In this document: piece after piece, positions 7,453 to 15,669 of the stretch
Position numbering within the stretch: position 1 is the stretch's first letter
Layout of the letters: every line of letters starts with the position of its first letter
Assembly: GCA_025464645.1 (NCBI GenBank)
Contig: JAODGF010000013.1
Span: 281-22,692, forward strand
Source: Methanosarcinales archaeon
Lineage (GTDB): Archaea; Halobacteriota; Syntropharchaeia; Alkanophagales; Methanospirareceae
Reading direction: 5' to 3'
DNA: 22,412 nucleotides
Notes under the pieces: model-generated
Seen by the model: the letters and a program-made list of their open reading frames with translations, nothing else
The model's database searches: none
What the model was told of the DNA's origin: nothing
Position numbers and translations under genes: made by a program

Positions 7453-8358
7453 ATGGAACTGGAAGGAGTAGAAATAGAGGATACATTTGCTGAGGCGTTT
7501 CCGATAAAGGTTGCGCGAGTGTTGATAACAGCGGTGAACGAGAAGTGGGCGATGGAAGCGGCAAAAGAAACGACCGGGTTTGGGACTTCCGTTATAATGT
7601 GTCCCGCAGAGGCGGGAGTGGATAAAATCGCATCGCCGGAGGAGACCCCGGATGGAAGACCCGGTGTGTATATATTGTTATGCACGTTTGGCTACAAAGC
7701 ATTGGACGAGCAATTGCTTGCGAGAATAGGACAATGCGTCCTTACCTGCCCGACAACGGCGGTTTTTAACGCTCTGACGAAGGGAGAAAGCGAGAAAGAG
7801 TTCAATACGGGATTCAAGCTAAAATTCTTTGGCGATGGGTTCGAATCCGAGGAGGTACTTGACGGTAGAGAGGTAGTAAGAGTCCCGATAATGGGTGGTG
7901 AGTTCGTGATGGAGAAGAATCTTGGCGCAAAGGCGGGCGTTGCTGGCGGTAATATCTTCATCCTTGCGAAGGACCAGATTTCCGCACTGACCGCGGCAGA
8001 GGATGCCGTTTCTGCTATCATGGAGGTAGAAGGCACGATAACTCCATTTACGGGTGGCGTAGTCGCATCAGGCTCAAAACCAAGCTCGAATAAATACAAA
8101 TTCATGCACGCAACGATAAATGAGAAGTACTGCCCCACGCTAAAAGACAGAATAGAAGACTCCGAGCTGCCGTCAGAGGTAAACGGCGTATTTGAGATTG
8201 TGATAAATGGAGTGAGCGAAGAAGCGGTCAAGGAAGCTATGCGAGCAGGAATAAAAGCGGCGGTTAAAGTCCCCGACGTGGTGAAGATAACAGCAGGTAA
8301 CTTCGGCGGGACTTTGGGGAAGTACCAGATCTATCTCAAAGATGTGTTAGGGCTTTAG
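7453..8358 (+). CDS. ftr: Formylmethanofuran--tetrahydromethanopterin formyltransferase
   Basis: 301 residues, close to the usual 297-300. Ftr moves the formyl group between methanofuran and tetrahydromethanopterin, the second step of CO2 reduction to methane or, in reverse, a late step of C1 oxidation; it is a soluble cytoplasmic oligomer. Family sequence is recognisable throughout: the N-terminus ELEGVEIEDTFAEAFPIK, TTGFGTSVIMCPAEAG, ARIGQCVLTCPTTAVFN, GGNIFILAKDQISAL and the C-terminal KITAGNFGGTLGKYQIYL. The ATG has an AAGGTGA ribosome binding site (7441-7447) at good spacing. It stands alone behind the hairpin-rich spacer, so it probably has its own promoter. Strongest single marker of methanogen-type C1 metabolism here. 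Confidence 0.97.
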   Translation: MELEGVEIEDTFAEAFPIKVARVLITAVNEKWAMEAAKETTGFGTSVIMCPAEAGVDKIASPEETPDGRPGVYILLCTFGYKALDEQLLARIGQCVLTCPTTAVFNALTKGESEKEFNTGFKLKFFGDGFESEEVLDGREVVRVPIMGGEFVMEKNLGAKAGVAGGNIFILAKDQISALTAAEDAVSAIMEVEGTITPFTGGVVASGSKPSSNKYKFMHATINEKYCPTLKDRIEDSELPSEVNGVFEIVINGVSEEAVKEAMRAGIKAAVKVPDVVKITAGNFGGTLGKYQIYLKDVLGL

Positions 8359-8508
8359 TTTTGCAGGCAGTACAAAGACGATCTTCGATGTAGAGCGAAT
8401 AAATGCACAGAGGACATAAATGGACATGTCTTCTTCTATTTTTCCAATCCTTGTGGCTACACGATAATGCGTGATTGTGCCGTATGGTTGCCGAAGATTC
8501 GTTCCCAT
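8347..8508 (-). CDS. Possible small protein (53 aa) or gene relic, unknown
   Basis: A 53-residue reading frame starts at ATG 8508 with GGAG five bases upstream, so initiation is plausible. The product begins MGTNLRQPYGTITHYRVATR and ends in a short hydrophobic stretch and PAKLKP. It overlaps the 3' end of ftr by 12 bases, tail to tail. Just upstream, in another frame, bases 8463-8618 encode about 50 open residues (including RRCKRFFGGLPVEMIGSEKR) that continue in register from the PAN stop codon. Two adjacent open frames on one strand suggest a frameshifted old gene. I recognise neither; chance is not excluded. Confidence 0.22.
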   Translation of the reverse strand: MGTNLRQPYGTITHYRVATRIGKIEEDMSIYVLCAFIRSTSKIVFVLPAKLKP

Positions 8509-8621
8509 TCAATCTCCAGTTCTTTCCACGAATTCAGCCGTTTCTCACTCCCTATCATCTCCACAGGTAAACCGCCGAAAAATCTCTTACACCTCCTATC
8601 GCCAGCATGAAGATTGATTTA

Positions 8622-9854
8622 TTATGCGAACATCACACCCATCTCCTTAGCATTCAGATAAGACCTCTGCTCATTTCCCAGTATCTTTTTTATTGCTTGC
8701 TCAAATTCTTCCATTCCTATTGCTTTTTTATTCCCCTTCACAGCGAACATGCCCGCTTCAGTGGCTATTGCCTTTATATCCGCACCCGTGGCATTCTCAG
8801 TAAGTGCCGCCAAATTATCCAAATCCACGTCCTTCTTTAATTTCATCTTTGCAGTATGTATCTGGAATATCTCCTTCCTCGCTTCCTTATCTGGTAATGG
8901 TATTTCAATGATGCGGTCAAATCTTCCAGGACGGAGCAAAGCAGGGTCGAGAATATCAGGTCGGTTTGTCGCTCCTATTATCCTCACATCACCTCTTGGA
9001 TTGAATCCATCTATCTCTGCTAAGAGCTGCATCATCGTTCGCTGCACTTCGCGCTCACCCGAGGTGCCATCATCTACTCTCCGTGTCGCAACTGCATCTA
9101 ACTCGTCAATAAACAGGATAGAGGGTGCTTTCTCCTTTGCCAGTGCAAAAAGCTCTCTTACCAGTCTTGCACCTTCGCCTATATATTTCTGCACCAATTC
9201 CGAGCCAACGACTCTTATGAAAGTAGCAGATGTGCGGTTCGCAACAGCCTTTGCAAGCAGTGTCTTCCCCGTACCTGGCAAGCCAGTCAAAAGAACAGCC
9301 TTCGGCGGTTCTACTCCCACGCGCTCAAACCTTTCCGGGGCAGTCAGTGGCAACTCCACTACTTCCTTTATCTCTTCTATCTGCTCATTTAACCCCCCTA
9401 TCATCTCGTAATCCACATCCGGTGATTCTATCACTTCCATACCATGCACAGAAGGGTCTTTTGCAGAAGGAAGCACGCTAACCACAGCTAACGACTGTTG
9501 ATTCAGTCCAACTTGTGCGCCAGGCACAGCTTCTTTTGGGTCTATAAACTGTGCGTAATTCACAACGAACCGGGGTCCTGTGCTACTCCTCACCACCATC
9601 CTTTTATCATCTATTACATCCACAACGGTACCTATTATCAGGGGAGGTGCACGCAGCTTTTCTATTTCCGCCCTCAATTTCTTTATCTCACGCTCATAGC
9701 GAATTCTCATCCCCTCGTAATATCTTCCATCTCGCTCTATCTTCTCCAGCCTCTCTCTTAACAGATAGTTTGCCTCCTCCAACTGCCTCATCTTATCCTG
9801 CAAGTACCTTGAATAATCATCGCCATACGATACACCGCGACTGCCTGTTTTCAT
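8622..9854 (-). CDS. pan: Proteasome-activating nucleotidase (PAN)
   Basis: 410 residues. PAN is the hexameric AAA+ ATPase that unfolds proteins and feeds them into the 20S proteasome. Domain order: N-terminal coiled coil (about residues 15-68, heptad-like and charged), OB domain (about 72-135), then the AAA+ module with Walker A GLPGTGKT (191-198), Walker B LFIDELDA (247-254) and the second region of homology with arginines 308 and 311 in LLRPGRFDR. The C-terminus ends MFA, fitting the HbYX pattern (hydrophobic, Tyr/Phe, any) that docks in the proteasome alpha pockets. Walker A has GLP where many PANs have GPP, a mild change. GAGGT lies upstream of the ATG. No proteasome subunit gene is nearby, which is usual. 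Confidence 0.96.
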   Translation of the reverse strand: MKTGSRGVSYGDDYSRYLQDKMRQLEEANYLLRERLEKIERDGRYYEGMRIRYEREIKKLRAEIEKLRAPPLIIGTVVDVIDDKRMVVRSSTGPRFVVNYAQFIDPKEAVPGAQVGLNQQSLAVVSVLPSAKDPSVHGMEVIESPDVDYEMIGGLNEQIEEIKEVVELPLTAPERFERVGVEPPKAVLLTGLPGTGKTLLAKAVANRTSATFIRVVGSELVQKYIGEGARLVRELFALAKEKAPSILFIDELDAVATRRVDDGTSGEREVQRTMMQLLAEIDGFNPRGDVRIIGATNRPDILDPALLRPGRFDRIIEIPLPDKEARKEIFQIHTAKMKLKKDVDLDNLAALTENATGADIKAIATEAGMFAVKGNKKAIGMEEFEQAIKKILGNEQRSYLNAKEMGVMFA

Positions 9855-9920
9855 TTTTACCTCAACTATTTTACTACTTCAGTTTCTCGATAATATAAAA
9901 TAAAAATAAAAAATATTTGA

Positions 9921-9993
9921 TGGGGCTGCGGAGATTTGAACTCCGGTTACCAGCTCCCCGAGCTGGGAGGATGCCTGGCTACCTTACAGCCCC
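9921..9993 (-). tRNA. tRNA-Pro (anticodon GGG)
   Basis: 73 nt, no encoded CCA. On the minus strand, acceptor GGGGCTG pairs with CAGCCCC, followed by discriminator A. The D arm runs from AGG to CCT, the anticodon stem is CCAGC/GCTGG, and the T arm is CGGAG-TTCAAAT-CTCCG. The 7-base anticodon loop is TCGGGGA, giving anticodon GGG (proline). The base at position 33 is C rather than the near-universal U. No intron. Confidence 0.9.
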
Positions 9994-10013
9994 TGCTTGA
10001 GATTATTTCTTTA

Positions 10014-10030
10014 TTCATATTATAAATAAA
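10014..10030. promoter_or_regulatory. A/T box between tRNA-Pro and the deoxyhypusine synthase gene
   Basis: TTCATATTATAAATAAA contains a TATA-like core readable on both strands. On the minus strand it lies about 29 bases before tRNA-Pro, an ideal archaeal TATA position. On the plus strand it is only about 14 bases before ATG 10036, so it would place a start site inside the gene. It therefore more likely serves the tRNA. Confidence 0.5.
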
Positions 10031-10035
10031 TATCA

Positions 10036-11022
10036 ATGGTGAGTCTGAAGAAAACGCGATTAAAGGAAGTGAAAGCGGTTAAAATAGGGAAAAATATGAG
10101 TGTGAATGAACTTATAAGCGGATTAGGGGATTGTGCCTTCGGAGCTGGTAGATTAGCAACGGCAGTGGAAATATATGAAGCAATGCTGGAAGAGGAAACG
10201 ACAAAATTCATTGGCATTTCTGGTGCTTTGGTCCCTGCGGGAATGCGAAATATAATTGCACAGATGATAAGAGAGAGATACGTGGATGTAGTGGTAACGA
10301 CGGGTGCTAATCTCGTGCACGACATTATAGAAGCGCTCGGCGACCATCATTATAAAATAGGCGAGGGTGCAAATAAGAGCATAGACGACGTATTTCTAAG
10401 AGAACAGGGGATGGAGAGAATATACGATGTGGTTGTGCCTGAGGAGGCATTCGCAAGATTAGAGGCGTTTTTAAGAGGCGTTTTTGAAAAACTCGATCCC
10501 AAAAAAGATAAAGGCTACTGCATCAGGGAGCTGACAAAAGCGATAGGAGAAAATCTCTCGGACAGAGACTCTATACTGAGGAGTGCGGTAGATAGTGAAG
10601 TCCCTATATTTTGTCCTGCGATTGCAGATTCTATGATTGGGCTCCATGCGTGGATATATAAACAAACGAGTCCTTTGAAGGTGGATGCGTTCGATGATAT
10701 GAAGGAATTGATAGAAATCTTCTGCCAGGCACCGTGCACGGGTGCAATAATACTCGGTGGTGGCGTGCCAAAAAACTTTATATTCCAAACTGCATTGATC
10801 GCGCCACCGCGGGAACAGGGGCAAGAAGGTTTCGATTACGCTATCCAGATAACCACGGATACGCCTGAGAATGGTGGATTGAGTGGTGCAACGTTAGAGG
10901 AAGCGAAATCGTGGGGTAAAATAGGAGCGAAAGCGAAAGCAGTTACTGTTTATTGTGATGCTACCATCGCATTGCCGGTGATCATGGCTGCGGTGCGAGC
11001 CCGAAGGGACAATGAAACATAA
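10036..11022 (+). CDS. dys: Deoxyhypusine synthase
   Basis: 328 residues. Deoxyhypusine synthase uses NAD and spermidine to transfer an aminobutyl group to a specific lysine of translation factor aIF5A. Key motifs: TTGANLVHDIIEALG (about 88-102), PIFCPAIADSMIG (190-202), GAIILGGGVPKNFI (236-249, nucleotide-binding region), the ITTDTPENGGLSGA block, and SWGKI (292-296), where Lys295 aligns with the catalytic lysine of the human enzyme. The N-terminal block VKAVKIGKNMSVNELISG looks conserved, so the start should lie before it. ATG 10036 is taken; GTG 10069, preceded by AAGGAA, is an alternative given the position of the upstream TATA box. Some euryarchaea have more than one member of this family, so a specialised homologue is possible. 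Confidence 0.9.
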   Translation: MVSLKKTRLKEVKAVKIGKNMSVNELISGLGDCAFGAGRLATAVEIYEAMLEEETTKFIGISGALVPAGMRNIIAQMIRERYVDVVVTTGANLVHDIIEALGDHHYKIGEGANKSIDDVFLREQGMERIYDVVVPEEAFARLEAFLRGVFEKLDPKKDKGYCIRELTKAIGENLSDRDSILRSAVDSEVPIFCPAIADSMIGLHAWIYKQTSPLKVDAFDDMKELIEIFCQAPCTGAIILGGGVPKNFIFQTALIAPPREQGQEGFDYAIQITTDTPENGGLSGATLEEAKSWGKIGAKAKAVTVYCDATIALPVIMAAVRARRDNET

Positions 11023-11025
11023 AGA

Positions 11026-11061
11026 TTTAAATAGTTGTTCTGACTACCATAAGGAAGGAGG
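11026..11061 (+). promoter_or_regulatory. TATA box and strong ribosome binding site of hppA
   Basis: TTTAAATA at 11026-11033 follows the deoxyhypusine synthase stop. The Shine-Dalgarno stretch GGAAGGAGG (11053-11061) ends six bases before the hppA ATG. TATA spacing predicts a start site near 11055-11060, giving a very short leader. Confidence 0.5.
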
Positions 11062-11067
11062 AAAAAA

Positions 11068-13170
11068 ATGGACTTGCTATTATTAGCACCGATTGCCGGG
11101 CTCGTAAGCCTGTTATTCGCAGCGATATTCGCGGTTTATACGCTTAAACAGGAATCCGGCAGTGCTAAAATGAATGCTATCTCTGCTGCTATCCAAGAGG
11201 GTGCATCTGCTTACCTGAACAGGGAATACCGGACTATTGCAATCGTTGCGGTCATAATCGCAGTGATTTTGTTCGTTGCGCTTTCGCATGCATTTGATGG
11301 CGGTTTTTTTGATTCCGGAAGAATTGCGATAGGTTTTATGGCTGGCGCGGCATGTTCTGCGGCAGCAGGTTATATCGGCATGTCGGTCTCGACAAGGGGC
11401 AATGTCCGTGTTGCACAAGCTGCATTCTCTGGTGTACGCAAAGCACTTGCAATTGCATTCAAAGGTGGTGCCGTAACGGGTCTTGCAGTCGTTGGGCTTG
11501 CATTACTTGGGACAAGTTCTTTTTATGTTCTTTACGGTGGTGGTTCGCATGCCGTTGACCTCATTGTAGGCTATGGATTTGGCGCTTCTTTAATTTCGTT
11601 ATTCGCCAGGATTGGCGGCGGGATATATACAAAAGCCGCGGATGTTGGTGCTGACCTGGTGGGCAAGGTAGAAGCAGGGATTCCGGAGGACGACCCGAGA
11701 AATGCCGGTGTAATTGCTGACAACGTTGGTGACAACGTTGGTGATTGCGCGGGTATGGGTGCCGACCTGTTTGAAACTTACGTAGTTACCGCAATCGCAG
11801 CAATGCTAATCGGTGGTTTACTGATAAAAGGGGGGAATGTAACAGAGATTTTTCCTGGCATTGCTGCCGATTTAGCACTCATCGAGTACCCTCTGGTTTT
11901 AGGTGCGGTTGCAATCTTCGCTTCTATTATTGCCATCTTCGCAGTGCGAATGGGGAAGCGCGAGAACATTATGGGAACGTTATACAAAGGCGTGATTACT
12001 GCTGCTGTGCTCAGCATAATTCTGTTCTATTTGGTAACAGCCGCTTTAATCGGAACCGACTTGGCTGCGATTTCAATATTCTCCACTGCGGTCGTTGGAA
12101 TAATAATAATGGCGCTCATGGTCATCGTTACCGAATATTTCACGCAGATGCATTCACCAGTACGGTCAATTGCAGACGCAAGCAAGACCGGCGCTGGCAC
12201 TAATCTGATTGCTGGTCTCGCAGTTGGTATGATGTCCACCGGCTGGCCGGTGATAATAATCTGTAGTGGGATACTGGCTGCGTATTTTGTGCCTTTCGTT
12301 GCTACGGGAGCGAGTATTGCGGGGCTGTATGGGATTTCAATTGCTGCTGTCGCTATGCTCTCGACTACTGGTATTATCGTTGCACTTGATTCTTACGGTC
12401 CCATTACAGATAACGCAGGAGGTATCGCGGAAATGGCAGACTTACCGCCCGACGTTAGAGGTACTACCGACAAACTCGATGCCGTGGGTAACACAACAAA
12501 AGCCGTGACAAAGGGGTATGCTATCGCATCGGCGGCAATTGCCGCATTAGCCCTCTTTTCTGACTATTTACACAAAGTAGGAATAGCAGCAGAAGATTTC
12601 AGCCTTTTCAATCCACTCGTGCTCGTGGGCTTATTAATTGGAGGACTGTTGCCTTTCATTTTCAGTTCAGTTATGATGCGTGCAGTGGGAAAAGGTGCGT
12701 TCAAGGTAGTTGAAGAGGTGAGAAGGCAGTTCAAGGAGATACCAGGAATATGGGAAGGCAAGACGAAGCCGGAATACGGTAAATGCGTTGACATCGTTAC
12801 ATCCGCAGCGTTAAGGGAAATGGTAGTGCCGGGGATGATTGCTGTGGTGGTGCCAGTAGTAGTGGGTCTTTTACTTGGTGCAATTGCACTCGGGGGACTG
12901 CTAATCGGAGTGATTATTTCCGGGTTGATGCTCGCTCTGATGATGGCAAACGGCGGTGCAGCCTGGGACAATGCGAAAAAGATGATAGAGGATGGTTATC
13001 TTGGTGGAAAAGGGAGCGATGCACATAAAGCGGCAGTCGTGGGTGACACAGTGGGTGACCCTTTCAAGGATACCGCAGGTCCTGCGATTAATCCGCTGAT
13101 TAAAGCGATGACTATGGTTGCAATTTTATTCTCTTCTTTATTCCTGGCTTATGGGGTATTGCCAGTGTGA
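11068..13170 (+). CDS. hppA: Membrane-bound pyrophosphatase, K+-independent H+-pumping type
   Basis: 700 residues, about 16 membrane segments. The enzyme couples hydrolysis of pyrophosphate to ion transport across the membrane. Active-site motifs are intact: DVGADLVGK (192-200), the aspartate ladder in DNVGDNVGD (Asp218, 222, 226), ITDNAGGIAEM in the middle, and the C-terminal GDTVGDPFKDTAGPA block. In the diagnostic segment GNTTKAVTKG, Lys478 and Thr481 match the K+-independent subfamily, where the lysine replaces the bound K+. K+-dependent enzymes have GNTTAA there. All characterised K+-independent members pump protons, so H+ transport is inferred. Strong ribosome binding site; the two unknown genes behind it may share its transcript. 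Confidence 0.96.
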   Translation: MDLLLLAPIAGLVSLLFAAIFAVYTLKQESGSAKMNAISAAIQEGASAYLNREYRTIAIVAVIIAVILFVALSHAFDGGFFDSGRIAIGFMAGAACSAAAGYIGMSVSTRGNVRVAQAAFSGVRKALAIAFKGGAVTGLAVVGLALLGTSSFYVLYGGGSHAVDLIVGYGFGASLISLFARIGGGIYTKAADVGADLVGKVEAGIPEDDPRNAGVIADNVGDNVGDCAGMGADLFETYVVTAIAAMLIGGLLIKGGNVTEIFPGIAADLALIEYPLVLGAVAIFASIIAIFAVRMGKRENIMGTLYKGVITAAVLSIILFYLVTAALIGTDLAAISIFSTAVVGIIIMALMVIVTEYFTQMHSPVRSIADASKTGAGTNLIAGLAVGMMSTGWPVIIICSGILAAYFVPFVATGASIAGLYGISIAAVAMLSTTGIIVALDSYGPITDNAGGIAEMADLPPDVRGTTDKLDAVGNTTKAVTKGYAIASAAIAALALFSDYLHKVGIAAEDFSLFNPLVLVGLLIGGLLPFIFSSVMMRAVGKGAFKVVEEVRRQFKEIPGIWEGKTKPEYGKCVDIVTSAALREMVVPGMIAVVVPVVVGLLLGAIALGGLLIGVIISGLMLALMMANGGAAWDNAKKMIEDGYLGGKGSDAHKAAVVGDTVGDPFKDTAGPAINPLIKAMTMVAILFSSLFLAYGVLPV

Positions 13171-13198
13171 GCAAAAATTCCAAAATTTAGAACGGACG

Positions 13199-13396
13199 AT
13201 GGAAACAAATATCGTGAAAATCAAGGAAATATCCGAAGAAAAAGCTGAGGAGAACTGGGCATTCCGACTGATGGACGTTATAGCAAATTGCTCTGTATGT
13301 CCAATAGTATTCAACGTGTACGAGGCGCTGAAAGAAGAACTATGGCACAAAGAATCCTTATACTTTGGTGAGTGGCTCAGTGAGGAGGAAGAATGA
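13199..13396 (+). CDS. Small conserved-looking protein of unknown function, coupled to the next gene
   Basis: 65 residues from ATG 13199, 28 bases after the hppA stop. The product is acidic and mostly helical in appearance, with a central CSVC pair (Cys-x-x-Cys), an NVYEALKEELWHKESLYFG stretch, and a glutamate-rich C-terminus. Its stop overlaps the next ATG as ATGA (13393-13396), a sign of translational coupling. An upstream in-frame ATG at 13118 lies inside hppA and is unlikely. No family recognised. Reality is supported by the coupling and by fitting exactly between two genes. It could be a partner or regulator of the 293-residue protein. Confidence 0.65.
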   Translation: METNIVKIKEISEEKAEENWAFRLMDVIANCSVCPIVFNVYEALKEELWHKESLYFGEWLSEEEE

Positions 13397-14274
13397 AATT
13401 ACCCGAAGAAGATACCGAACTGTTTTATAAACTGCATCCGGCGCTGCTGTTTTACACGAACCAGCGAAAAGGCGTACTCAGGGAGGTAACCACAATAGAG
13501 GAGTTCACAGAGTTGCCAATAGAAGAAAAAAATAAAGTCCGAGAAGTCCTATACAAGCACCCGAAACTGATTGATTCCTTTGTGAGAAGGAATCCTTTCA
13601 ATTTCTCGCAGGACGAGTTAGATATAGTTCGTAGCTGGAAGAACTTCCTTAAAGGCAAGTTCTATTTGTTCCGCTATTTAAAGAAGTATGCGATTTTTCT
13701 CGACGATAGTTCACCGCCAAAGGCGTACGGGGTGCTCGCACTGAAAAGTGATTTTCAGGAACTGGTAGGTCCATGGCTTCCGGTTTTTCTCAAAGCGGTT
13801 CTTTTGCCTTTCAAAGGTCAGATTATATACGATAGTATTCTGATACCATACCCCGTTAGTTTTGGTCCGGGTATTCGACATGATTTAAAGGAGGCATACC
13901 AAGAAGCGAAAGCGAGATTCGGTATTATAACGTCTCTTCCGTGGGTAGAAAAGGAGGAAAGTGACGTTGAGCGATTAAAATCTTATTTGAGCAGTGAGGC
14001 GATGCGGGAGAAATATTGGGAAGAGATAGAGAAGTTGATTAAGAAGGATTCAAATCTTTTAACGGTTTATCATCAGGAGCAGGGTAAAGTTCATGCACGA
14101 ACGTTCGGGAGACGTCTATCGGGGATAGGGCTGAGGAATGCCTGGTTTGCTATACTTGAGGGCGAGATTGTGGCAGGTGGGAGCACAAGAGAAGAAGTTG
14201 AGCGGATTCTGGATGCGATTATACCGGAAGAGAAGCGGAATTTTGTTTATGTTTTCCATTTGAGCGGGCGGTAA
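13393..14274 (+). CDS. Conserved hypothetical protein, 293 aa
   Basis: Soluble protein without membrane segments or a signal peptide. It has an N-terminal part with KLHPALLFYTNQRKGVLREV, a middle part containing SWKNFLKGKFYLFRYLKKYA and KAVLLPFKGQIIYDSILIPY, a charged helical stretch, and a C-terminal part with LLTVYHQEQGKVHARTFG and an IVAGGSTREEVERI segment. I have an impression of similar uncharacterised proteins in methanogens and bacteria, but cannot name a domain. The start overlaps the preceding small gene by ATGA, and both follow hppA, so they may form one operon. No catalytic motif I can defend. The function is unknown. Confidence 0.8.
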   Translation: MKLPEEDTELFYKLHPALLFYTNQRKGVLREVTTIEEFTELPIEEKNKVREVLYKHPKLIDSFVRRNPFNFSQDELDIVRSWKNFLKGKFYLFRYLKKYAIFLDDSSPPKAYGVLALKSDFQELVGPWLPVFLKAVLLPFKGQIIYDSILIPYPVSFGPGIRHDLKEAYQEAKARFGIITSLPWVEKEESDVERLKSYLSSEAMREKYWEEIEKLIKKDSNLLTVYHQEQGKVHARTFGRRLSGIGLRNAWFAILEGEIVAGGSTREEVERILDAIIPEEKRNFVYVFHLSGR

Positions 14275-14343
14275 AAAGATGCTGCGACAAGGCGGGAAGA
14301 GCGGAAACGGCATAAAGCTATACAAATACGAAAAGGATTTAGT

Positions 14344-15000
14344 TCAAACCTCTATTATTTCTCCTGCTCCGCACCGGACCGCTTTTCCCGGATACATCCT
14401 CATGATCTCTGCCTTACGAACGGTACAGTGACAAGGGACTATCATTTTCAGCTCTTCTAACCTTTTCAGCTTGTCAAAACCATGAAAACCCCCTATTGCA
14501 CCATATAATTCGCCGAAAAACTTTGCTGCATCCAAAATATTCTCCAATCCTGGATGCGCACAGCCTGTTAAAACAACTACGCCTTCGCTCTCCTTTGTTT
14601 CCAAAACTAATGACTGCTCCTTTATCCCTATTCCAAGCTCTCCAGTTGTATGAATCCCGGGAACAATATCCGCAGGTCCTGATACCTCAATTACCGCCGC
14701 AGCCTTCTCCTCTATCCCCCTCTTCGTCCCCTTCGTGAAGGAGCCGGGTACATAAACAGCTACATTTTGGTGTAGCACTGCATCAAGACCGCCAATGTGG
14801 TCCCAGTGCTCATGTGACAGCGCAATAATTTCGATGTCTTCTCTTCTTATTCCTAACCGCTGCATGTTGCGCGATAATATCTCGCCCGATGCCCCGGTAT
14901 CAAACAGTATTCTTTTCTCCGCTTCAATCAAACATGAAAACCCCCAATCGCTCTCTAACCCTTCTTTCGCCTCGTTGTCATATACTATTCTCAGTTTCAT
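14344..15000 (-). CDS. Metallo-beta-lactamase fold hydrolase, MJ0301-like (pterin-related)
   Basis: 218 residues. The metal-binding motif SHEHWDHIGG (His63, His65, Asp67, His68) is intact. Later ligands are likely His149 in TGCAHPG and His173 (GGFHG) or His191 (PCHCT). The compact form, starting MKLRIVYDNEA and using TGCAHPG and GGFHG, resembles the archaeal subgroup that includes MJ0301, linked to dihydropterin-phosphate steps of methanopterin synthesis. That assignment is plausible beside Ftr and CofC but not proven, since this fold serves many reactions. The start lacks a Shine-Dalgarno motif. A TATA-like TTATAAAA lies just upstream on the minus strand (15013-15020), suggesting a leaderless mRNA. 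Confidence 0.82.
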   Translation of the reverse strand: MKLRIVYDNEAKEGLESDWGFSCLIEAEKRILFDTGASGEILSRNMQRLGIRREDIEIIALSHEHWDHIGGLDAVLHQNVAVYVPGSFTKGTKRGIEEKAAAVIEVSGPADIVPGIHTTGELGIGIKEQSLVLETKESEGVVVLTGCAHPGLENILDAAKFFGELYGAIGGFHGFDKLKRLEELKMIVPCHCTVRKAEIMRMYPGKAVRCGAGEIIEV

Positions 15001-15066
15001 TTTTCTTCTTTTATTTTATAACTGACAATCTCTTAATTATTTTTAGTACCGAAGGTAAAAAGCTGT

Positions 15067-15660
15067 ATGATAAAAGAAATGGAAATGAACGTGAAGGAAA
15101 AGATGGAGATGGTAATGCAGATGAAGAAGATAGCTTTAGCCAAACTTATTATTCCTTTTTGCATTGCTGGCGTCATGGTGATATTCTTCTGGTTTGCGGG
15201 TCAAGAAATATACACTAAATATGCAGCGGTATTCAGCATTTATTCATTTGTGCCTTTTGGTGGTACGGTAGCTGCTATACCCGCAGGTTTAAGACTTGGC
15301 ATTCCCCCGGTAGGTCTTATATCCTTTATCATTTTCACTGATGCCGTTCTGTCTTTGTTTTTAGTCTGGAACTTCGACTATGCGAAGAAAATACCGGGTT
15401 TAGGAGAAATTGTAGAAAGAGCGGAGAAAAAAGGGGAAAAGGCGATAAGGAAATATAAATGGGCAAAGAGATTTGGGTTTATAGGGCTTGTTCTCTTAGT
15501 TATGTTTCCACTTCAATGGACAGGTTCCGCAGTGGGATCAATAGTGGGCAGGCTAATAGGAATGCCACCTTTAATGACCTGGCTTGCAGTGATTGTTGGC
15601 ACTTCTATCCGGTCTATCCTTACAACACTTATTTCTATTGGTGTATTGTCTATCCTGTAG
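15067..15660 (+). CDS. Small multi-drug export-like membrane protein (COG2426 type)
   Basis: 197 residues with four or five hydrophobic segments. After a charged, methionine-rich N-terminus come membrane segments at about 25-45 and 50-75, another at 80-95, a basic cytoplasmic loop (AKKIPGLGEIVERAEKKGEK), and two C-terminal segments with RFGFIGLVLLVMFPLQWTGS and VGRLIGMPPLMTWLAVIVGT. The PFGGTVAAIPAG and FPLQWTGS elements match what I recall of the small multi-drug export protein family. Despite the name, transport substrates are largely untested. ATG 15067 follows GAAGGT at normal spacing; later in-frame ATGs (for example the fifth residue) are possible. tRNA-Ser(CGA) begins nine bases after its stop. 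Confidence 0.72.
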   Translation: MIKEMEMNVKEKMEMVMQMKKIALAKLIIPFCIAGVMVIFFWFAGQEIYTKYAAVFSIYSFVPFGGTVAAIPAGLRLGIPPVGLISFIIFTDAVLSLFLVWNFDYAKKIPGLGEIVERAEKKGEKAIRKYKWAKRFGFIGLVLLVMFPLQWTGSAVGSIVGRLIGMPPLMTWLAVIVGTSIRSILTTLISIGVLSIL

Positions 15661-15669
15661 AAAATTAGA

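Noticed and set aside
7692..8231. 179-codon minus-strand frame opposite ftr
   Set aside because: Shadow of the intact ftr gene, rich in serine and threonine as such shadows are.
8749..9411. 220-codon plus-strand frame opposite PAN
   Set aside because: Antisense shadow of the AAA+ domain; the PAN frame carries all motifs.
13118..13198. Extended start (ATG 13118) for the small gene after hppA
   Set aside because: It would overlap the last membrane segment of hppA by more than 50 bases; ATG 13199 fits the intergenic gap.
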